The translations under genes were made by a program, and so were the position numbers. DNA of 64,000 nt from positions 434,001 through 498,000 of the forward strand of contig NC_063078.1 in NCBI RefSeq assembly GCF_022605165.1, read 5' to 3'. Shown here in pieces: positions 10,205-21,223 of this stretch; positions within the stretch are counted from its first letter, which is position 1; every line of letters begins with the position of its first letter. A model generated the notes under the pieces. It was given only the letters and a program-made list of their open reading frames with translations, was not told the origin of the DNA and did not search any database. This DNA comes from Purpureocillium takamizusanense. Lineage: Eukaryota; Ascomycota; Sordariomycetes; Hypocreales; Ophiocordycipitaceae.

Positions 10205-13200
10205 ATGGCCAAGCGAACTCGAGTGTTTCTGTTGGGGGACCAGTCGGAGGAGACAACTTCGGAGCTTCACAACTTGCTTCAATGCAAAGACGATCCCATC
10301 CTGACCGCCTTCTTTGAAGAAGCATACGACAGCATTCGGACCGAGGCGGGAAGTCTGCCTCTGCACGTACGGAAGAAGCTGCCCAAGTTCACGAACCTTG
10401 CCGATCTCGCAGCCCGCCACAGGGAGGAGTCTCTCGGCCCGGCGTTCCAACACGCCCTCGCTTGCACTTGCCAGCTAGGGTACTTCATACGACAATGCGG
10501 TCTGCCAAACCATGAGTTCCCGCGTCCAGAGAACTCCTATCTTTTGGGTCTATCAACCGGCGCGATTCCCGCGGCCACCATCAGCTCCTGCTCGTCCATT
10601 TCCAACTTTCTTCCGCTGGCAGCGCAAAGCGTGGCCATAGCCTTCCGGCTTGGTGTCGTTTTGGCCGACGTGAAGCAGCGCATCGACCCCCATACCACGG
10701 CGTCATGGACTCTCGTATTCTTTGGCTTGAGCCCTGGGGAAGCCGCGACATCAATTAGGAAATTCCAAGAGAGCAAGGCAAGTGGCCTCCGGTCTTAATT
10801 CTACCACAGAATAGTAGTGTCCGTCTGTGTAGCCCTGCTGATCAGAACTAACTCGTCGGCCGTAACAGCAATTGCCACACCATTTGCGACCATGGATCAG
10901 CGCCCACCTATCCAGTGGCACATCGGTGAGCGGACCGCCGTCAGTCCTGGCCGATCTCCGGAACTACGGCGAATTCGCCAAAGCGCACCCAGTCCAAATA
11001 CCCGTCTACACCCCGTGTCACGCCGCGCACCTGTTCACTGCGACGGATATTGACGAGGTTCTCAAGACCACGGGTGCGACACGATGGAACGATTATCAGA
11101 GTCGAATCCCCATAGTCTCAGCCGTCACTGGTTGTCTGATGATGTCGACCGAAAGCACCTTCCGCTCGGTCGTGGCGAAGTCTCTCCAAGATATGCTAAT
11201 GTCTCCTCCGAGATGGGACTTGATCAACGAAGGCCTCCCTCGGCTCCTTCTGGAAGCCGCTCATACCAATATCGATCTAGTTCCCATAATGACAACCGTC
11301 GAGGGCGCTGTTCGACAGACTTTGGAGTCATATTCACGGCGACACGAGGTCGCCTCAGGGAGTGCAGTTAGCCCAAGTGGGTTCTCGTCGGTGCAAATCG
11401 AGTCTCTTGGCAACGAGCAGTTTGGGGCTTCCTCTCAGGAAAGGCGAAACAGGTCTAAACTGGCCATCGTTGGGCACTCCGGAAGATATCCGGACGCAAA
11501 AGACCCAGCAGCATTCTGGGAAATCTTGCGTAACGGCGTCGACACCGTAAGAAAGGTTCCCAAGCAGCGCTGGGACACTAATACACATGTCAGTTTCGAG
11601 GGAAAGAGAAACACCGGTGAGGTTCCTTGGGGTTGCTTCGTCCCCGATGTGGAAGGATTTGACGCTCGTTTCTTCACCATCTCACCCAAAGAGGCGCCGC
11701 ATATGGACCCCGCTCAGCGTCTGTCTCTGATGACTTCCTACGAGGCCATGGAAAACGCCGGCATCGTCCCGGGAGCAACGCCTTCGACAAGGGTCGACCG
11801 TATTGGGTGCTACCTCGGCACGACCGCCAGCGACTACATGGAGTCTAATTTGTCTCAAGATGTTAATACCTTTTACATCACCGGAGGCAACCGGGCGTTC
11901 ATCCCTGGCCGCATCAACTTCAGCTTCGAGTTCTGTGGTCCAAGCTACGGCGTTGATACGGCGTGTTCTTCGAGTCTAGCGGCCTTGCATCTGGCGTGCA
12001 ACGGTATCTGGCAAGGCGACTGCGATACGGCCTTTGCTTGCGGCACAAACATGATCTCGAACCCGGACGGCCACACCGCGCTCGATCGGGGATTCTTCCT
12101 ATCCAAGACGGGGAACTGCAAGACCTTTGATGCAGGAGCAGACGGATACTGCAGAGGAGAGGGCATTGTGACCATTGTTGTCAAGCGCCTCGAGGATGCC
12201 ATCGCCGACAACAACCCGATTCTGGCAGTAATAGCTGGCATCCAAACCAACCATTCCGCCCAGTCAGGTTCCATCACTAGGCCGCATGCACCGGCTCAAG
12301 CTATGCTGTTTGAGCGAATCCTCAATAGCACCGGTACATCGCCTGATGAGCTCAGTTACATCGAGATGCACGGCACGGGGACGCAGATTGGCGATGCCGT
12401 GGAGATGGAAAGCGTCCTCAAGGTCTTCGCGCCCGAGCCCACGTCTTCAAAGGCCAGGGGGCCCGACGCACCGCTCTACCTCGGCGCCGCCAAGTCGTGC
12501 ATTGGACATGGCGAAGCTGCTTCAGGACTGTCGAGTGTCGCCAAGGTGCTCCTCATGTACCAGAACAACCTGATTCCGCCGCACTGCGGCATCAAGACCA
12601 AGATCAACCCCAACTTCCCCCTGGACCTGGAAGAGCGCAACGTGCACATTGCCACGAGGGCGACGCCATGGGAAAGAAGCGACTCGAGACCTCGGAAAGT
12701 CTTGGTCAACAACTTCAGTGCAGCCGGCGGGATCACGGCCCTGCTCTTGGAGGACGCGCCCCTACGGCCCGTCACTCCGGGTAGCAACTCGCCCATGCCT
12801 TCCACCCACATGGTCACCGTCACGGCTAAAGGCGCCGAGGCCTTGAAGGGAAATCTGCGCTCTATGCTACGATTTCTGGACGACGCCGAAGCGTCGCTGG
12901 TTGACGAGGCCTTCATATCTCACTTGGCGTACACGACTACTGCTCGGCGGCATCACTTCCCCCACCGCGTCATGGCTCGTGGATCAAACATCCGTGAGAT
13001 AAGAGCTGGCTTAGAGACCGCCATCGCTGCAGGTCAGGGTATGACCCGCTGCAAGGCAAAGTCCAAAGTCCTATTCGTCTTCACCGGCCAAGGCTCCCAT
13101 TATCTGGGCATGGGGGCCCAACTGTACCACAGCTTCTCTCACTTTCGCCGGGATGTCGACAGGTACGACCAGATTGCTCAAGGACAGGGGTTTCCATCGT

Positions 13201-16200
13201 TTCGTCACATTTTAACTGCCCAGAGCCGCAAATCTTACGGCGAACATGATGATGCCCTGTCTCCGCAGGTCATTCAGCTGGCCATGTCCTGTCTGCAAAT
13301 GGCACTCGCTCGACTTTGGAAGTCCTGGGGCATAGAACCCGGTGCCGTGTTGGGCCACAGCCTAGGCGAGTACGCAGCTCTGAACGTTGCAGGCGTTCTT
13401 TCCGACGCCGACACCATCTACTTGGTCGGCATGCGGGCTGGGCTTCTGCAGCAGTGCAAGGCTGGAACCCACGCGATGCTGGCCGTCAAAACCTCCGTCG
13501 CACGAGCCAGGGAGATCTTGTCAGACAACACGCAAGGCGATCTGCCGGTGTCTCGCATTCAAGTTAGCTGCATCAACGGTCCCGAGGATACTGTCTTGGG
13601 CGGGTCGTCCGACCAGGTTATTGCCTGGCAGCGAATCCTGAACAGTCATGGAATCAGGTCGAGAGTTCTAAACACCCCATATGCATTCCATACTTCTCAA
13701 GTGTCCTCGATCCTAGGGGATCTCGAAGCGCTGGCGAATCAGGTTACCTACCACAGATCGACAATGGCCATTGTATCCCCTCTTCTGGGGAGTGTGGTCC
13801 CAAAGGGAGATTCCGACTGCAAGCTCAACGCCAAGTACTTGACACGGCACTGTCGCGAAACGGTTGACACCTATGCCGGCCTTCTCGCCGCAGAAAAGGC
13901 AAGGCTCGTCGATCCACAGAGCTGTATCCTGGAGATTGGTCCCGATCCAGTTGTTCTCGACATGGTAAAAGCAACTCTCGGAACATCTCTGAAGACCTTA
14001 CCGTTGCTACAAAAGGGGAAGGACACTTGGGACCTGCTGACGAATGCAATCTCCGTCTTGTACACAGCCGGACACAATCTGCTTTGGCAAACCTACTTTG
14101 ACGACTTCAAGTCGTCTCACAAACTGCTCCAACTACCAGCCTATAGCTGGGATCTCAAAGCACACTGGCTGCAGTACGAGAACGATTGGTCCGTGACCAA
14201 GCCAGGAGTGCGGACTGTCCAGCACTCGGGGGCCGCAAACAGCGCGTCACCACCTCCGGAGGCAGTGATGCCGACGGTAGAATGCACAACTATCCACGGA
14301 ATTGTCGAGGAACGTGTTGAGTCGGCAGATAAGGTATTCATTACCTTGAAAACCGACATCTCACGAGAGGACATTAGTGGCATCGCTCGAGGCCATGTGG
14401 TGGCTGGAATTCCACTGGCGACCCCGGTATGAGGATCCCTCCCCGTAGTTGTGATGACGCTGGGTTTCATAAAATTGCTGGCTTGCTAATGGCGTACCAC
14501 AGTCTGTATATGCAGAGATTGGCCTTTCCCTTGGGACATATCTCATTGAGCGATATAAACCGACCCTCAAAGGCAGCATCATAGACGTGGCCGATCTGGT
14601 TGTGGAAAGGGCCCTCATTCCCCACGGCAACGGTCCTCAAATACTACACACTTTAGTCGAGGTCGACTGGACTACCAGGAGCGCGCGTCTGGTGTTCCGC
14701 AGCGTGAACGCAAGTCTTCCATTCCCACTCGAATCCATCATGAGCTCTTTTGGGTTATTTGACGCCCATGACTGACTTGCTTGCCTTGACAGAAGGATGG
14801 AAAACCCACCATTGAACACGGGAAATGTTCCATCCGCTTCACTGACCGGAAGAAAATGGAAACACTCAGACCCCTAGTTGACAACTACACTTCCCGCATT
14901 GACAGTCTGCACAAAATGGCGGAGAAGGGCGCTGCATTGCGTCTCAGCGGGTCGTACGCCTACAGACTCGTCCGCTCGCTTGCATCCTTTGATTCGAACT
15001 ACCGAGCCATCGACGAAATCATCCTCGACAGCACGGCCCTAGAGTCGTGCAGCAAGGTCAGCTTTGGCCAAGTCAAGAGCCACGGGAAGTTCAACACTCA
15101 CCCGGCGTACATCGATGTCATGGCACAAATCGCTGGATTCGTCATGAATGGGAAAGAGACGACTGATCTTGAGAGCGAGGTCTACGTCAACCACGGCTGG
15201 AGATCTCTACAACTCTACGAAGAGTTGTCGCAATCCAAGTCTTACTGGAGCTATGTCAAGATGTCCCAGGACACGTCGAGCAACGAAGGCTTCTGGAGGG
15301 GCAATTGTATCATGCTCGATGACAAGCACAACATCGTCGCCTTCTTCGAACACATCACACTCAGGCGAGTTGAGACACGAATCTTCCACAGGGTTCTGGA
15401 AGCCTCATACCCGTCGCGAGTGAAGTCTGCGAAGCCAGGCACGGTTGGTCCAGAGACGAGAGCAGCACGAAATCCTCCCGTCAAGCCGACTGTACAAGTC
15501 TCGCCGGCAAAAGCCGTACCTACGTCAGAGAAGACAAACGTCAATGCCGTCAAGCCAGGACATGCCACTATCGTCACCATCCCAGTGGGGGCCGAGTCAC
15601 CTCCCGTCGAAGTCGTTCGAGCACCGCCGAACAAGCCATCCAAGATCGGGCCGGCGTTGATCATCATTGCCGAAGAGACGGGCCTGGCCTTGGCAGACTT
15701 GACCGACGAGACGAATTTCGCCGAAATTGGTGTGGACTCTCTTATATCCATGGTCATCGCGAGCCGTTTTCGCGAAGAGCTCGATTTAGATTTGGATCTG
15801 GAGTTCTCCTTGTTTCTTGACTTGCCTACAGTTCACGACCTGAGGAAGTTTCTACACTGCGAGGACAACGAGCATGCTACGCAAGTGGAGGCCATGAAAC
15901 AAGTTTCTCATGTCCCGGTCACGAAAACCGAGAGTCACGCGACTCGTGCGCACATCAATGATGACATCACTGCGACGCAGCAGGCGATCAAAAACCACGA
16001 CGTGATCAATATTACCACCATCGAGGTCGATTCTGACTCTGGAGATCAGCATTACGAGGAAGAGGCCACTAAACTTGTACCCGCCTTGGCCATCATTGCC
16101 GAAGAGAGTGGCCTCGCAATCGAGGATCTCACAGACGACACCGAGTTCAGCGTCATTGGTATCGACTCGTTGCTCTCCATGGTCATTGCCAGTAGATTTC

Positions 16201-17342
16201 GAGAGGAGCTAGATTTGGACCTCGACTTGGAGTTCTCCCTCTTCTTAGATCTGCCGACAGTTGGGGACTTGCGCAGGTTCCTTACTCCTTCGAGCGCGAC
16301 GAGCTCAAGCCCATCTCTGTCTTCCACGGAGGGAACACCAGGGGAGCATTCCATGTCCTCTGGTGCGGCATCTACGACGAGAGAGTCCGAATTCCGAATT
16401 GAGAAGATACCAGCTCCGCAGAGAACCGCATATTGCCGTTCTTCAAGCTCTGTCATTTTACAGGGGCTGCCGGAACAGGCAGAGAGGACCCTCTTCCTCT
16501 TCCCAGACGGAGGAGGTTCTTCATCGTCTTACGAGCCGCTCCCACGATTCAACGAGAGCAATACCGCCATTATAGGTCTGAACTGTCCCTACGCCCGTGA
16601 TCCAGAAAATCTCAAGTGCGGCATAGACGATCTCACGGACAGCTACGTAGCGGAGCTACGCCGTCGCCAGCCACACGGGCCATATCATCTAGGCGGGTGG
16701 AGTTCTGGTGGCATATTTGCTTTCCTCGCGACGCAACGGTTGACAGCAGCAGGAGAGGACGTTGCTAGTCTACTGATCATTGACTCGCCAGTACCAAAGA
16801 TCATGCACAGACTGCCAACCAAGTTTTACGAGTACTGCGACAAACTCGGGCTCTTGGGATATGCCATGGGGACGTCCAGGACAGTGAGGGATGAGGGGAG
16901 ACCTAGGGTCCCAGACTGGCTGTTTGCGCACTTCAAGGCGTCCGTTGATATGCTGCAGCGTGCCGTTGTCGTGCCCCTGTCACCGGCCACCAAGATGCCG
17001 CAAGTTTCCATCATTTGGGCTGGCGATGCCGTGGTGAAAGAGCAAGACTTGGACCGCTTACCGGAGGTCACTGGTCTGGCACCAGGGCAATCGCCCGGTG
17101 GGCATTTCTTACTTGTGCCACGCAAGGATTTCGGGCCCAATGGCTGGGACGAGATGCTGCCGGGAGCAAGCATCACCATCGAGACGGTGCACGGGGCCAA
17201 TCATTTCTCTATGATGGTACGTGAGAGCTGACTCTAACAAGTTTCCAGCCGTTTACGGCAGCTAACGATGATTTTCTGACAGCGAAAACCCCACGTGGAC
17301 CAAGTTGGCCGTTTTCTTGAACGGGGCCTGCAGCGGTTTTAG
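10205..17342 (+). CDS. Non-reducing polyketide synthase, SAT-KS-AT-PT-ACP-ACP-TE
   Basis: Five exons (10205-10777, 10869-14426, 14503-14703, 14793-17216, 17283-17342) join in phase to 2271 residues. SAT: residues 1 to about 370, with GLSTG where GxCxG is usual and HAAHLF. KS: DTACSSS, EMHGTGTQIGDA and KSCIGHGEAASG supply Cys-His-His. Malonyl-CoA AT: GHSLGEYAA. PT domain: ARGHVVAG and DVMAQIAGF supply the His/Asp dyad. Two ACPs carry GVDSL and GIDSL. C-terminal TE/Claisen cyclase: GWSSGG and ANHFSMM. The tandem ACPs and cyclase-type TE resemble YWA1/naphthopyrone and related pigment synthases. The first intron uses a GC donor. ATG 10205 is the first ATG that opens the SAT (MAKRTRVFLLGDQ). The cluster context (methyltransferase, laccase, exporter, regulator) supports a methylated aromatic pigment; the exact product is unknown. 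Confidence 0.93.
15655..16275 (+). repeat. Tandem acyl-carrier-protein domains (internal duplication in the PKS)
   Basis: Two ACP-coding units, about 15655-15855 and 16078-16275, are separated by a linker of about 70 residues. From the residue after the serine-containing helix through LFLDLPTV the two proteins are identical, while the DNA differs at many synonymous positions. This suggests an old duplication kept alike by selection. Confidence 0.85.
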
Positions 17343-17812
17343 TTCAATGTTGCACGAAGGACTATTTTCAAGCAATTCCTGGCTGAGATTCAGTATTTAT
17401 TCACGCGGTAGCAATCTAAAAGTGCTTTTCCTCCGAAACATGGAGTGGCTATTGACAGTTGTTTCGTGTGAAGTATGAATGGCTTCTATTCCGAATATCT
17501 TGTTTGCGGTCGTCTGGCGCGGGCTCTCACCAACGCTTACACGTAGGCAAGTGGCAACATAGAGCGGTTGGCCCCGGCCCATAAGTCCAAAGTGCCATTG
17601 GTTGCTGAGAGAGGTTATGAGGCGCCGTCACAGCGACTATTTCGGCACGTATGAAGTACTTGATAGGATTGACGTGTTTACCTCGTTCTACCTTTATGAG
17701 ATCCGCGTATACTACATGTACCATCGCGGCCACTATCGGCGCTAGGAGACAAACTTCGTGCGGCCGTACAGCTTGTCCCACTTTGAGCGTACATACAATG
17801 GAGATCATAATC
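17343..17812. other. Short convergent intergenic region between PKS and regulator
   Basis: It holds the 3' ends of two converging genes. I see no gene or clear terminator structure. Confidence 0.5.
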
Positions 17813-19552
17813 TCAATCGCTTCTTCTTAAAATTGTGGTTGCCGTCGTGGTGAGCATGCGCAACTGGCTCCTTAGATACTTTTGCAGCTCGGCGAACACC
17901 GGGGCAGTGTCAATATGAGGAGCGGCGGAAGCTGTCGAGCTCGTATTCCCTTCTGTGGTTCCTGAAACGTCTTCGCTCTCGTCAGAGGAGCCCTCTTTAG
18001 CAGCTACACAGGCCCCAAGATAGGACTTCATGTCGGCATCACCGCAGTCAGCCGACTGCATCCATTCGAATTTGGCGGCGAGCCCCTCAATAAGCTGTAA
18101 CACCTGGTGCATTTCACCAAGGACGTGTTGGATTCGGATTTTGATGTGGGTGTGAGTAGCAGTTTTGGCGTGGTTCCTGCCGTCACTGATGTCCTGAGCC
18201 ATTGAATGACTGTGATCGGCGTCATCATCCTCGGGTTGTATGGTGGCCACATACCGATCCAAGACTGTCGAAGTGATGCTGGTGAACACCAATGCGACCT
18301 GTAGATCGGTGGAACAGGCACAATGTAACATTTCTCGCAACGCTTCGATCACACCCTTGTTCATCGAAAGCACCTGTTCCATTGATAGCCCTTTTGCGGG
18401 AGATGTCTGCGCAGAAGATGGCAAGGGCGGCGTGGAAATGTCTGTAGCCAGCGACGACAGCTCAGAAGGCGTCTTTGCCCTCGAATACCCCTTTTCCAGG
18501 ACGAACATGTGCAGTGAAGGTGTGTCGATGCCTGGTGTACAGGACGGAGATGTCTTCATGCTCGCCGAGCTGCACGCAATCGGTGAATCGTGAAGACTGG
18601 TGAGGATTGACGAAAGGCGTGCCATGCAATGCAATCCCGCCGACCCCACGTCCGCGGACGCTCTGCAGAGTCGCTTCACACCTGGGACCCCGGTGGTTGA
18701 GCTGACGCATGAGGTGGAGGGCTCTTTGGAGTACGTGGGAAGGCCCATAGTAGGTCTCGAAGGGGCCTCTGATGGCGCGGGAAGAATTGGCACGAAGAGC
18801 ATCTGGTCGTCGTAAGGGAAGGTGCCGGCATGATCTATGATCGAGATATCCTCGTGCCCTGCCGTGTACCAGGCCCTCAGATCCGGCCCATTGGTCGGGA
18901 ATTCACCGCTTTCCAGAAATCCCATGTTTTCCCACTTAGAAAACTCAGACTTTTGCGTCTGGAACGCGGAGAAGCTCGATGTCGAGATGGACTGTTTCCA
19001 ACGGTCCTTGGCGTCGGTGGCGGGCGTTGACAGCAAGTTGATGAAGCCGTCGTCGTGGGCCGTGAAGTCGATGTCGTTGTCGAGATCCATCATTGCATCA
19101 TTGTTGGAAATGTTTTTTGCGCTGGAATGGAGGCTATTCGACTGTTCGAGGCAGACATCATCTTGTCGAAACTGTCTTGTGCGAGCGCTGCTTATATCGG
19201 CCGCGTGTGGCAGTAATATTGCCGAAACAGCCTTTCTCTTCCCGACACGGCGACTCAGGCTGTACTGGCAGTCGAGGTCTCTATCCTCGCATCTTGAACA
19301 GATGGGCTGCTCCTTGGTGCACTTGACCTTGGACTCGGCGCAGCTGTTACAGCTCTCACGCAGCTTTGATCGCAACTTGTATGGTTTATGGTTTGGGTCA
19401 CCACCACCACTCGCCGCCGGCTGTTGCGATTCGCGCTGCGAGGGTGAAGAAGCTATCTTTGGAGCTTCACTCTGCGAGACGGCATCGGGAGACGGCGTCC
19501 ATCCAGCGGCGCCGGGAGGAGGCGTCCACCCCGCAGCCGAAAGTGACTGCAT
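17813..19552 (-). CDS. Zn2Cys6 transcription factor, AflR-like cluster regulator
   Basis: A single exon of 579 residues. The binuclear cluster has Cys at residues 68, 71, 78, 85, 88 and 95 (C-x2-C-x6-C-x6-C-x2-C-x6-C), preceded by a basic stretch (KPYKLRSKLR), as in AflR/AurR1-type regulators of polyketide clusters. The rest is Ser/Thr-rich, with a conserved-looking C-terminal part (about residues 390-560) containing SMEQVLSMNKGVIEALREML and a LAAKFEWMQ stretch, as expected for the AflR C-terminal domain. The N-terminus holds an imperfect repeat of AAGWTPxP. It lies convergent to the PKS and divergent from the methyltransferase. It probably activates the cluster; the TCG-N5-CGA motifs fit this, but binding is inferred. 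Confidence 0.88.
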   Translation of the reverse strand: MQSLSAAGWTPPPGAAGWTPSPDAVSQSEAPKIASSPSQRESQQPAASGGGDPNHKPYKLRSKLRESCNSCAESKVKCTKEQPICSRCEDRDLDCQYSLSRRVGKRKAVSAILLPHAADISSARTRQFRQDDVCLEQSNSLHSSAKNISNNDAMMDLDNDIDFTAHDDGFINLLSTPATDAKDRWKQSISTSSFSAFQTQKSEFSKWENMGFLESGEFPTNGPDLRAWYTAGHEDISIIDHAGTFPYDDQMLFVPILPAPSEAPSRPTMGLPTYSKEPSTSCVSSTTGVPGVKRLCRASADVGSAGLHCMARLSSILTSLHDSPIACSSASMKTSPSCTPGIDTPSLHMFVLEKGYSRAKTPSELSSLATDISTPPLPSSAQTSPAKGLSMEQVLSMNKGVIEALREMLHCACSTDLQVALVFTSITSTVLDRYVATIQPEDDDADHSHSMAQDISDGRNHAKTATHTHIKIRIQHVLGEMHQVLQLIEGLAAKFEWMQSADCGDADMKSYLGACVAAKEGSSDESEDVSGTTEGNTSSTASAAPHIDTAPVFAELQKYLRSQLRMLTTTATTILRRSD

Positions 19553-20582
19553 TTGGATTGATGGCTTCTTTCCTCACTCGCAGCTACCAGACCGTCGGTA
19601 GAGAGAGACCACAGGATGACAGACAACTCGGCTTGGCTATTTTCCAACCATTGGCTAGATTCCAAGTCTAGATGCACAGACTGATCTGATGGCAAGAGCC
19701 CGTGGCCCACTCCCAATGAGCGTCCGCTCGGGGACATGGACTGGAAGCAAATGAATGGGGCGCGCGGCGAGCGAACCGACCGCTAAGGCTTGACGCTCGC
19801 AAGTTTGTTGCATGTGATGTTTTACGGTAACATGAAGGGGGCATTACGCGTCCTGCCGCACACTCAGGGGCCAAGAATAGTCTCGTTTAATAATCTCGAG
19901 GAGCGCAGGTGCCTGCTCCATGCGAACAAGCTATCTACACAGTTTAGTTTTTAAGAAAGTCTCCATGTCAACTCAATCACGTTGTACGTGATTGCACGGT
20001 CACGATTTGTCAAAAGTCCCATTGAGCATGAACCATCCCGTCCGTGCCGGCTGTCGTAAGACCTGCAAAAGCACACGGGGCACCAACATGAAGTCGTATA
20101 TGATAAACAAGCCACGACAAGTTCCATGAGTCGGCCGACGGTCGTACCGACAGGGTCTTCTTATTGACTGACAGCGTCCACGGCATTGAAGTCATAAGAG
20201 AAGTTTACCCCGCCATCTATCTCGCCGCCGCCGGTCGCGTATCTCAGGTGGTTCGATAGGACTGCTTGTCGGCCGGTGTAGCCCACGACCTGAGACACAG
20301 GTCATACATACGTATATTGATATAGAGGAGGCGATCGTGACAACCGGTCCAGCTCACCTACTTTGACGTAGCACTGCACCAACAGACACCCAGTCGCGTT
20401 GGACAGCCACTGTTCGAGACCTCCCATTCAATGTTGTTTCTCGCAACAAGTCAACGTGCATTAGACTGAAAAGGGGCTGGATTGATGGCAGTGTAACATC
20501 AATACGGCCCATGCAATTGGAACAATGGAAACCACGGCCCGAAGGAGCTTCACACAAGTCTCAAATCTCTGCATGTCAGCTC
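19553..20582. other. Divergent promoter region, regulator side
   Basis: About 1.7 kb separate the regulator from the methyltransferase, and this is the left part. No gene is supported here; frames are short and unrelated to known proteins. Confidence 0.5.
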
Positions 20583-20638
20583 TCGCTTCCCGACCGCTCG
20601 CGTCACTTCCCGACTGGAGCACCCGCGTCGCTCCCCGA
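20583..20638. promoter_or_regulatory. Two TCG-N5-CGA motifs between regulator and methyltransferase
   Basis: TCGCTTCCCGA (20583-20593) and TCGCTCCCCGA (20628-20638) both fit TCG(N5)CGA. A TCG(N10)CGA pair (20598-20613) lies between them. They sit about 590-640 bp upstream of the methyltransferase ATG and about 1.0 kb from the regulator ATG, so they could serve either gene or autoregulation. The spacer sequences are also similar to each other (CTTCC and CTCCC). Confidence 0.5.
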
Positions 20639-21054
20639 GAGTCTGCCCTACGGTCAACCGCGTGTCAGTCCGTCCCTGTCCCTGACGACGGCAGATGAGC
20701 CGAGAACAGTGTCAATCGACGTCAGCCGAGACAATCCGGCACAATTCTCCGAGGCCAGGCGTCATACAATGTTGTGACCGCGACAAGGCACCGCACCGCA
20801 GAAGAAGCAAGGTAACATCAGATTGATCAATCCGAGCCTGTAAAGCGTGATACCCGAGATGAACAGGTTTCAGCCCGCCCACCGCCAAGGGGCCCCGAAA
20901 CAGCGCGGCCATTGTGGGTGGCTACGAAATGCATCCTCTTCCGCCGGGTGTTTACATTACTTATAGAGAAGGCAAGCGTTCTTCCAAGTCTAGATCGGGA
21001 AGTTTTCTGCAACAATCATCTTGCTGGCGGCGGGCTGAAAACCTTGAACGAGAC

Positions 21055-21206
21055 TGCTGCTGCTGCTACTGCTGACTTGCTGCAACTCGTGCATTTCCGA
21101 TCCGCATACCGTGCGTTGTCTTTGTTTTCGAGGCCATCTGCGATCGACAGGCTTCCATCTTCCCATCCGTATCGGCCCTCCCCTCATCGCTGCTGCTGCT
21201 GCTGTG
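21055..21206. repeat. Two CTG/TGC trinucleotide runs in the methyltransferase leader
   Basis: Short (CTG)n runs occur near 21055-21085 and 21189-21204, immediately before the start codon at 21224. The frame is open upstream of the ATG, but no earlier in-frame ATG exists, so these runs are probably 5' UTR. Confidence 0.6.
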
Positions 21207-21223
21207 CCACCAGTCCGCACACA

